This document shows positions 58,521 through 64,000 of a DNA stretch of 64,000 nt, in pieces (the stretch's first letter is position 1; each line of letters opens with the position of its first letter). The stretch spans positions 997,001-1,061,000 of the forward strand of contig CP119312.1 of NCBI GenBank assembly GCA_029202405.1, written 5' to 3'. This DNA comes from Candidatus Devosia phytovorans. GTDB taxonomy: Bacteria > Pseudomonadota > Alphaproteobacteria > Rhizobiales > Devosiaceae. Under the pieces are notes generated by a model, which made no database searches, was not told the DNA's origin, and saw only the letters and a list, made by a program, of their open reading frames with translations. The position numbers and the translations under genes were made by a program.

Positions 58521-59747
58521 TCAGGTCGCGACGGGTGGTTTGGCGCGGGTCAGTTCGGCGGTGCGGGTCAGCGCCCAGGCGATGAGGACGAGGACGAGGA
58601 GGCCGGTGCCGAGCAGGGCGGCGTCGATCAGCGGGTTGGGCATGAGGCCGGCGCGGATCGATTGCAGCAGAATGGAAAAGACCGTGCCGATGGCGAAGGT
58701 CGCGAGACCCTGGCGACCCATCAGGCGCAGCGGGGTGGCCCACCAGGAGGCAGCGACCTGGCGCATGACGGGCAGGTGCCCGAGCACGTAGAACAGGGCC
58801 AGGGCGTGCAGCAGGCGCGGTGCCGAGAGGAAGGTCTTGTCGAAATTGGTGATGTAGAAGGGAACGCCAATGCTGTTGAGCCAGCCGAGTCCCTTGTTCA
58901 GTGCCAAGCCGAAGGGCGTGATCTTCATCCACAGCAGGACAAAGACCAGGAAGGCAGCACAGAGCGCGTAGAGCGCCGTGTTGAAGGGGATGAAGCGCTG
59001 GCCAGTCTTCATGGCCATGCCCGAGAGCAGGCCGAGCACGAAAAGCAGCTGCCAGGAAAAGGGGTTGAAGAACCAACCACCCGGATTGGGGAAGGCGGGA
59101 AAATTGATGCGGAACTGGCCGCCGATAGCCCAGAGGGCGACGGAGGCGACGAGCACCAGCCAAGGGTGTCGCAGGCCGGCAAGGATGACCAGCGGCGTCA
59201 CGAAGAGCAGGGTCATGTAGAGCGGCAGGATATTGAGATAGCCCAGCTGGTGGGTCAGCAGGGGAATGCCGACGATGGTGCTGAGCGGCTGCTGGAACAG
59301 CGGCGCGATATTGTTCTTGGTAAGCAGATCGGGCAGGTCGAACCATTTGGCAAAGCCCGCGAAGATGGCGAGGCAGATGAAGGTAATGGTCAGGTGCACG
59401 AAATAGAGCTGGCGCGCGCGGGCCCAGACCTTGGCCGTGGCGGCCCAGAGATTGCCGGTGCGGAAGCGGCTGGAATAGGCAAGGCCAGCGGCGAGGCCTG
59501 ACATGAAGACGAAGGCTTCCGCCGCATCGGAGAACCCGAAATTGCGGTTGGTGAAGGCCTCGTAGACGGTGCCGGGCACGTGGTTGATGAAGATCATCAC
59601 CAGCGCCAGGCCGCGGAACATGTCGAGACGGTCGTCACGGCCGCCAAGGGGGGCGGTTTCGTGGGCGGAAGGGGACCAGATGCCACGGATCCAGCTGGGG
59701 CCAAGAAGCCCGGCTGCGCGATAGGTCGAAGATTCAGGCAGTGACAT
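58521..59747 (-). CDS. opgC: OpgC glucan succinyltransferase-like membrane protein
   Basis: A 408-aa multi-pass membrane protein. The start has DMFRGLALVMIFINHVPG with the Arg-X10-His pair and AFVFMSGLAAGLAYS. OpgC adds succinyl groups to osmoregulated periplasmic glucans. It overlaps the end of opgH by 14 bases, so it belongs to the opgGHC operon. A separate OpgC-like gene lies at 32405-33601. Confidence 0.9.
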   Translation of the reverse strand: MSLPESSTYRAAGLLGPSWIRGIWSPSAHETAPLGGRDDRLDMFRGLALVMIFINHVPGTVYEAFTNRNFGFSDAAEAFVFMSGLAAGLAYSSRFRTGNLWAATAKVWARARQLYFVHLTITFICLAIFAGFAKWFDLPDLLTKNNIAPLFQQPLSTIVGIPLLTHQLGYLNILPLYMTLLFVTPLVILAGLRHPWLVLVASVALWAIGGQFRINFPAFPNPGGWFFNPFSWQLLFVLGLLSGMAMKTGQRFIPFNTALYALCAAFLVFVLLWMKITPFGLALNKGLGWLNSIGVPFYITNFDKTFLSAPRLLHALALFYVLGHLPVMRQVAASWWATPLRLMGRQGLATFAIGTVFSILLQSIRAGLMPNPLIDAALLGTGLLVLVLIAWALTRTAELTRAKPPVAT

Positions 59748-61494
59748 GCTGTGTGGTTCTCAAGGAGACCAGATCGATCTCCTGTGGGCTTCCCTGAACA
59801 GTCCATGCCGAAAGGATGGCACGCTGCTCCTTGACGATAGACGGCGGATCAAGTTCCGAGTCTGTCGCAAACAGCAGGGGAATGCCAGCTTTTCGCGTGG
59901 GACGCGAGGTCAGGGAGATGAGAACCGGTGCAAAGACTGCCGGGACCATGGCCGGGGCCACCCAGACGGCGCTGGACGGCGCGAAAACCAGGATGCCGCC
60001 GAGGGTAATGACGGCGATGGCGACGATCCACCAGCTCGCCTGCCAGGCGGTCTTGAGATCGACCCAGTTCTGGCCGCGCGTGGTGGCGGGCCAGCCGCCA
60101 TCGAGGCCAAGCAGCACCTGCATGACCGAGCGCGACTGCAACAGCAGCAGGGTCGGGGCCAGCAGGGTCGAGACCAGGATTTCGCCAAGCACGGAGGCCA
60201 GCGAACGGAAGGTGCCGCCAAAGCTGGCGTTGTGGCCATCGAACATGCCGCGCAGCCAGATGGCGAACTTGGGCACGAGCAGGATGACGGCAACCGCCGT
60301 GATCAGCGTCCAGGCGCTGAAGTTGATATTCATGAAGCCGGGCATGACCGAGGGCATCTCGGGAAAGACGGCCGCGATAACGCTGGCAACGAGCAGCAGC
60401 AACCAGAGCGGGGAGGCCATATAGGCCATGATGCCCTGAACGAAGGTGAAGCGGCTCCAGAACTTGAGGCCAGGTGCGGTGACGAGACGTGCGTGCTGCA
60501 GGTTGCCCTGGCACCAGCGACGATCGCGCTTGGCATATTCGATGAGGTTTTCCGGGCCTTCTTCGTAAGAGCCGGGCAGGGACGGGTCGAGGCTGACCTT
60601 CCAGCCGCCACGCGACAGCAGGGCCGCCTCGACATAGTCGTGGCTGAGGATATGTCCGCCGAAGGGGGGCTTGCCCGACAGGACCGGCAGGCCGCAGCAG
60701 GCGGCGAAGGCGCGCATGCGCACCATGGCGTTGTGGCCCCAATAGGGGCCTTCATTGCCAGCCATGAGAGCCGCGCCACGGGCAAAGGTGGGCGACAGAT
60801 AGGTCGAGGCAAATTGCAGCGCCCGGCCGAAGATGGTCTTGGCATGGACGATATGAGGCACGGTCTGCAGCAGGCCGAGCTTTTCGTCGGCATCCATGCG
60901 GCGCGCCATTTCGGCGATGGTCTTGCCTTCCATCAGGCTGTCGGCGTCGAGGATCAGCGCATAGTCATAAGCGGCGCCGGAGCGCGCGATGAAGTCCTCG
61001 ATATTGCCGGCCTTGCGGCCAGTATTGCGTTCGCGACGGCGATAGAAGATGCGGCCGACGGCATCGGGCTCGTCGATCAGGCGATTGAACCAGACGGCTT
61101 CCTGAGCCGCGGTTTCGAGCACCTGGGTGTCGGAGAGGATGACGAAGTGGAATTTCTCGGAGACGCCCAGGCTTACGAGGCTCCGGTTCATCGCGGCGAT
61201 GCGCGCGAAGGTGGCAACCGGATCCTCGTTGTAGACGGGCACGAGAATGGCCGTCATGCCGGTGGGCTTGTCCTCTCCCATCTGCACGCGAACGGGGCGA
61301 AAAACGCCCAGAATAGCAGCCGCACTGCCCCAGATCAGCCAGAAGCCGCTGAAGGCAACGAGCGCGGTGCGCAGGATATCGACGACCGTGAGGCCGCCTT
61401 CACCGGTCAGGCGCAGGAAGATATGCGCCCCCAGGATGGTGAGGGTCGCCGCGACCGACAATGCAGCCAAACGAAAAAAAGAAGGTAGTAGCAT
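59734..61494 (-). CDS. opgH: Periplasmic glucan glucosyltransferase OpgH
   Basis: A 586-aa membrane glucosyltransferase (GT2). The catalytic region has ALILDADSLMEG, HDYVEAALLSRGGWK and RRWCQGN, with membrane helices on both sides. It builds the glucan backbone from UDP-glucose. An in-frame TAG lies 15 bases before its ATG; the 45 codons before that are in the same frame and read like an OpgH N-terminus (see the separate entry), so the protein may be truncated or read through. Confidence 0.92.
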   Translation of the reverse strand: MLLPSFFRLAALSVAATLTILGAHIFLRLTGEGGLTVVDILRTALVAFSGFWLIWGSAAAILGVFRPVRVQMGEDKPTGMTAILVPVYNEDPVATFARIAAMNRSLVSLGVSEKFHFVILSDTQVLETAAQEAVWFNRLIDEPDAVGRIFYRRRERNTGRKAGNIEDFIARSGAAYDYALILDADSLMEGKTIAEMARRMDADEKLGLLQTVPHIVHAKTIFGRALQFASTYLSPTFARGAALMAGNEGPYWGHNAMVRMRAFAACCGLPVLSGKPPFGGHILSHDYVEAALLSRGGWKVSLDPSLPGSYEEGPENLIEYAKRDRRWCQGNLQHARLVTAPGLKFWSRFTFVQGIMAYMASPLWLLLLVASVIAAVFPEMPSVMPGFMNINFSAWTLITAVAVILLVPKFAIWLRGMFDGHNASFGGTFRSLASVLGEILVSTLLAPTLLLLQSRSVMQVLLGLDGGWPATTRGQNWVDLKTAWQASWWIVAIAVITLGGILVFAPSSAVWVAPAMVPAVFAPVLISLTSRPTRKAGIPLLFATDSELDPPSIVKEQRAILSAWTVQGSPQEIDLVSLRTTQHVTA

Positions 61495-61509
61495 GAGGCC
61501 CCGAGCGAC

Positions 61510-61644
61510 CTAACGTCCGGTTAGAACAGACAGGGTTATCCGCAGCATGTCAAACAGGCTGCGACGCTCAAGCAATTGCTTGGGCATGTCGAGAGGGGCA
61601 TCGGGCAACGCCCGGGCGAACGGAAAATCTGCACTATGCTTCAT
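61510..61644 (-). pseudogene. In-frame leader separated from opgH by an amber codon
   Basis: This frame reads MKHSADFPFARALPDAPLDM and ends ...VLTGR-TAG at 61510-61512. It is in the same frame as opgH and ends 15 bases before its ATG. The segment ALPDAPLDMPKQLLERR recalls the proline-rich MPxQ region near the N-terminus of other OpgH proteins. Its ATG overlaps the opgG stop region. It is either a short independent peptide or the broken N-terminus of OpgH. Confidence 0.55.
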
Positions 61645-63256
61645 GCGAGGGCCTCCACTGATAGAGCCATGTTTCGGTCAGTTTCCGGCCAAGACCCATT
61701 ACATAGGCCTTGAGCTCGATGCTGGTGGCATCACCAGTTTCGACATCGAGCACGAGACGCCAGACGCCGTTTGCATCGACACGAGAAAGCACGGAGCTAG
61801 TGATAGTTCCGCCTTCCGCCTCGACAACGGCCTCCAGTTTCGTCTCATCCGTCATACTTGCGAGCTCGCCCCCCGCAAAATCGATGACGAATTTCTTAAA
61901 GTTCTCAACGGCTTCGACGCCTGATACGCCGCCGACGCCACTGCGCGTTTCTGTCACATGCGCAGTTGGGCTTGCTGAATCGGGATTCAGGTCGCCCCAG
62001 ACCATCCGGTAGCTCAATTCACGGGAGCTGCCGGGGGTGGCCTTTTCCTCCGGAATCCAGAAAGCGGCGATATTGTCGTCGCCTTCCAGCACCGAGGGAA
62101 TTTCGATCAGACGCACATGGCCCTGGCCCCAATTGCCGATCGGTTCGATCCGCAGGGAAGGGCGGCGCTCGTAATGGGCGCCGGCGTCCTGGTATTCTTC
62201 GAAGTCGCGGCCACGCTGGTAAAGACCAAAGGCGCGCGGGTTGTTTTCCCAGAAATAGGAGGTGCCCAGCGTCGCGGCATTGTTGAGCGCGCGCCAGGTG
62301 ACTTCACCGGCCTCGTTCTGGATCAGCAGGCCATTGCTGTCGTGCACCTGCGGACGGTAGTCGTCGAAGCCAGTCCGGTTGGCTTCGGCAAAGAGATACA
62401 TCGAGGTGAGCGGGGCAATGCCCAGTTCCTTGACGTCGCCACGGAAATAGAGCCGGGCAGTAACCTCGAGGGTGGTTTCCTGATGGGCCTCGCCGGCCGG
62501 GGTCAGGACGAAACGGTAGGCGCCGGCCACAGACTGGCTTTCGAGCGCTGCATAGATGGTCAGCGGCAGGCCGAGCTGGGTGGGCTTTTCAACGTAGAAT
62601 TCCGAGAAGCGCGGAAACTCTTCCGGGCCTTCAATCCAGGAATTCATCAGCAGGCCACGGGCCGAGAGGCCGTAGTTGTTGTTGCGGCCGAGAGCGCGGA
62701 AATAGCTGGCGCCGAGGAAGGAAACGACCTCGTCAAATTGCGCGGTGCTGTTCATCGGCGCGTTGATGCGGAAGCCGGCGACACCGGGAAACTCGGTGAC
62801 CTTGGCGGCTGCGGCTTCGACCTCATCGTCGTGATAGTCGAAATCGGCGGCGCTGAAGCCGATATTGTGGGCGCTGCCGTCGGTGATCTCATAGACCTGA
62901 ACGGGCTCTGGGAAGAGCCAGCCCATGTGGAAGGCCTGCAGGCGATAGCCGACATTGTCGTCGATCCACTTGCTGGCCTTGGTCGCGTACTGGATCTGAC
63001 GGTAGGAGTCATAGTCCAGGCTGGCAAAGGCTTCCGGCAGGTCGCGCGATGGCGGCACGAAGTCAGCGGCAGCAATGTCCTGCATGCGCGCACTGAAGCT
63101 ATCGAAATCGAAGGGGAACTCGCCGCCCGGCGTTACGTTAGCAGCGGTCTGGGCGTAAGCGTTCGTGGTCAACGAGGTCGTGGCTAGAAGAGATAGAGCC
63201 GCCATGCCTTTCAGCACGGTGCGGCGGGTATGCAAACTTGTCGTGTGACGCTTCAA
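61634..63256 (-). CDS. opgG: Periplasmic glucan biosynthesis protein OpgG
   Basis: A 540-aa protein with a twin-arginine signal (HTRRTVLKGMAALSLLATT, Arg11-Arg12) ending near AYAQ. The mature part has FDFDSFSARMQDIAA, NYGLSARGLLMNSW and YRMVWGDLNPDS, typical of OpgG/OpgD. OpgG acts in the periplasm on the glucan made by OpgH. It is the first gene of opgG-opgH-opgC. Confidence 0.93.
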   Translation of the reverse strand: MKRHTTSLHTRRTVLKGMAALSLLATTSLTTNAYAQTAANVTPGGEFPFDFDSFSARMQDIAAADFVPPSRDLPEAFASLDYDSYRQIQYATKASKWIDDNVGYRLQAFHMGWLFPEPVQVYEITDGSAHNIGFSAADFDYHDDEVEAAAAKVTEFPGVAGFRINAPMNSTAQFDEVVSFLGASYFRALGRNNNYGLSARGLLMNSWIEGPEEFPRFSEFYVEKPTQLGLPLTIYAALESQSVAGAYRFVLTPAGEAHQETTLEVTARLYFRGDVKELGIAPLTSMYLFAEANRTGFDDYRPQVHDSNGLLIQNEAGEVTWRALNNAATLGTSYFWENNPRAFGLYQRGRDFEEYQDAGAHYERRPSLRIEPIGNWGQGHVRLIEIPSVLEGDDNIAAFWIPEEKATPGSSRELSYRMVWGDLNPDSASPTAHVTETRSGVGGVSGVEAVENFKKFVIDFAGGELASMTDETKLEAVVEAEGGTITSSVLSRVDANGVWRLVLDVETGDATSIELKAYVMGLGRKLTETWLYQWRPSHEA

Positions 63257-63403
63257 CTTGTTGCCCTGTCAGGTCATTACCGGCCATGTTCTTCGGCAAA
63301 CCCGGAACGCCGCATAGAGGGAATAGTTGATGCATGGGCACCATTCGCTCAGCGCATAGCTCTGGGTGGTGACGAACAAAAGGTTAACAACCTGTCTATT
63401 TGT

Positions 63404-63856
63404 TCATTTCCGATAAACGTCTGTCGGATCAAAAAGTGGCGAGAATCCAGCATCGCGCAAAAATACTCGCGAATTCGTGATTTCGACGTCGCGATAGAAG
63501 CAGGTCTTGCGCCCGGTGTGGCAGGCGGCGCCACGCCCGGTCTGCCTGACTTTCATGACGAGGGCGTCCTGGTCGCAATCGGTGCGCAGGCCAATGACTT
63601 CCTGCAACTCGCCTGATGTCTCGCCTTTCTTCCACAGCTTGGCGCGCGAGCGCGACCAGTAGTGGGCAATGCCGGTCTCAAGCGTGAGGGAGAGGGCCTC
63701 GGCATTCATATGCGCGACCATCAGCACGTCGTTGGATTCGGCGTCGATGGTGACGACTGTCATCAAGCCGTTAGAATCGAAGCGAGGGGCGAAGACGGAA
63801 CCCTCTTCGAGCGCGTCGTGGGAGAGCGTGGCGGGATCGGTGAAGGACTGGGTCAT
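63404..63856 (-). CDS. hisI: Phosphoribosyl-AMP cyclohydrolase
   Basis: A 150-aa histidine biosynthesis enzyme. The HisI motifs are HYWSRSRAKLWKKGETSGE, TDCDQDALVMKVRQTG and ACHTGRKTCFYR with the zinc cysteines. Its ATG (63854-63856) sits inside a perfect 10-bp inverted repeat. folE lies just upstream on the same strand. Confidence 0.95.
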   Translation of the reverse strand: MTQSFTDPATLSHDALEEGSVFAPRFDSNGLMTVVTIDAESNDVLMVAHMNAEALSLTLETGIAHYWSRSRAKLWKKGETSGELQEVIGLRTDCDQDALVMKVRQTGRGAACHTGRKTCFYRDVEITNSRVFLRDAGFSPLFDPTDVYRK

Positions 63857-63880
63857 GGGAACGTTCTTAGCGTTCCCATG
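63854..63880 (-). promoter_or_regulatory. Inverted repeat enclosing the hisI start codon
   Basis: CATGGGAACG (63854-63863) and CGTTCCCATG (63871-63880) are perfect inverted repeats with a 7-base loop. On the minus strand the downstream arm contains the hisI ATG, so the mRNA could hide its start codon. A mini-frame ATG GGA ACG CTA ... TGA (63879 to 63853) overlaps the hisI start by 2 bases. Confidence 0.6.
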
Positions 63881-63889
63881 CCGTTTGAT

Positions 63890-64000
63890 CTAGCGGCGGA
63901 TGAGGCCGAAAAAACGATCCTGTTCGACGCGATCTTCGGCGAAGACGCCGGTGAAGCGGTGGGTGATGGTGGAGGCGCCGTGGGCGCGGACGCCGCGCAT
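63890..64000 (-). CDS. folE: GTP cyclohydrolase I, C-terminal end
   Basis: The last 36 residues of a GTP cyclohydrolase I are visible; the rest is outside the window. MRGVRAHGASTITHRFTGVF is the conserved C-terminal block, ending FFGLIRR. FolE makes dihydroneopterin triphosphate for folate. The neighbour order folE-hisI is usual in this order of bacteria. Confidence 0.88.
   Translation of the reverse strand: MRGVRAHGASTITHRFTGVFAEDRVEQDRFFGLIRR

Noticed and set aside
59746..61488. Open frame of 580 codons on the plus strand
   Set aside because: Antisense to opgH, with low-complexity charged composition and no domain.

Overview
The window is a chromosomal segment of a GC-rich alphaproteobacterium of the order Hyphomicrobiales, most like Devosia. 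The evidence is gene content and order: purC-purS-purQ-purL with nearby bolA and grxD, a zeta-type F1 ATPase inhibitor, DUF3126 beside cysE, hisI beside folE, bacterial transglutaminase-like cysteine peptidase with PilZ and PAS_5 proteins, and an opgGHC cluster. The genus is an inference; no rRNA is present.

Layout. 1-2458: grxD (partial), two small membrane proteins, a HAD phosphatase, bolA and a secreted protein, all on the minus strand. 2539-10674: purine genes purL, purQ, purS and purC, interrupted by a Pr6Pr membrane protein, an acyltransferase-3 protein and a plus-strand STT3-like membrane protein. 10897-15438: ATPase inhibitor, DoxX protein, two GNAT proteins, an RBBP9-like hydrolase, purB and rpe. 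15503-16353: a two-gene accessory unit (TIR/deoxyribosyltransferase-like protein plus DUF2188). 16514-21746: ccdA, a CelD-like acetyltransferase, radC, map, a CinA-type protein and gpt. 21806-31392: a sugar-uptake locus with two convergent LacI regulators, a GH2 glycosidase and a complete carbohydrate ABC importer. An SGNH protein and a first OpgC-like protein follow.

33754-34669 is a small A+T-richer island. It sits between the 3' and 5' parts of a broken tRNA-Leu gene and carries an intact tRNA-Leu(UAA) and a phage-like winged-helix gene. 34747-39132: RidA, an ASCH-like protein, three tandem paralogous secreted proteins of unknown function, and an RluA-type pseudouridine synthase. 39234-45901: CsbD, ogt, CHAD and CYTH proteins, an SDR, a second ASCH-like protein, then gluconate/6-phosphogluconate genes (gntK, an idnO-like SDR, gnd). 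45948-52800: diguanylate cyclase, GNAT, TetA-like MFS, FAD monooxygenase, zf-CHCC protein, alpha/beta hydrolase, cysE and DUF3126.

52891-53479 holds a Vsr-like DUF559 gene bracketed by three copies of a palindromic repeat. 53520-58512: small membrane and secreted proteins, a transglutaminase-like peptidase, PilZ and PAS_5 proteins, and a rhomboid protease. 58521-63256: opgG-opgH-opgC for osmoregulated periplasmic glucans, with an in-frame amber codon just before the opgH start. 63404-64000: hisI and the 3' end of folE.

Most of the window is ordinary core metabolism. The most unusual parts are the split tRNA-Leu island, the TIR-like/DUF2188 pair, the repeat-flanked DUF559 unit, the secreted-protein triplet, the opgH amber codon, and the hisI start codon buried in a perfect inverted repeat. 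No CRISPR array, IS element or rRNA was seen.
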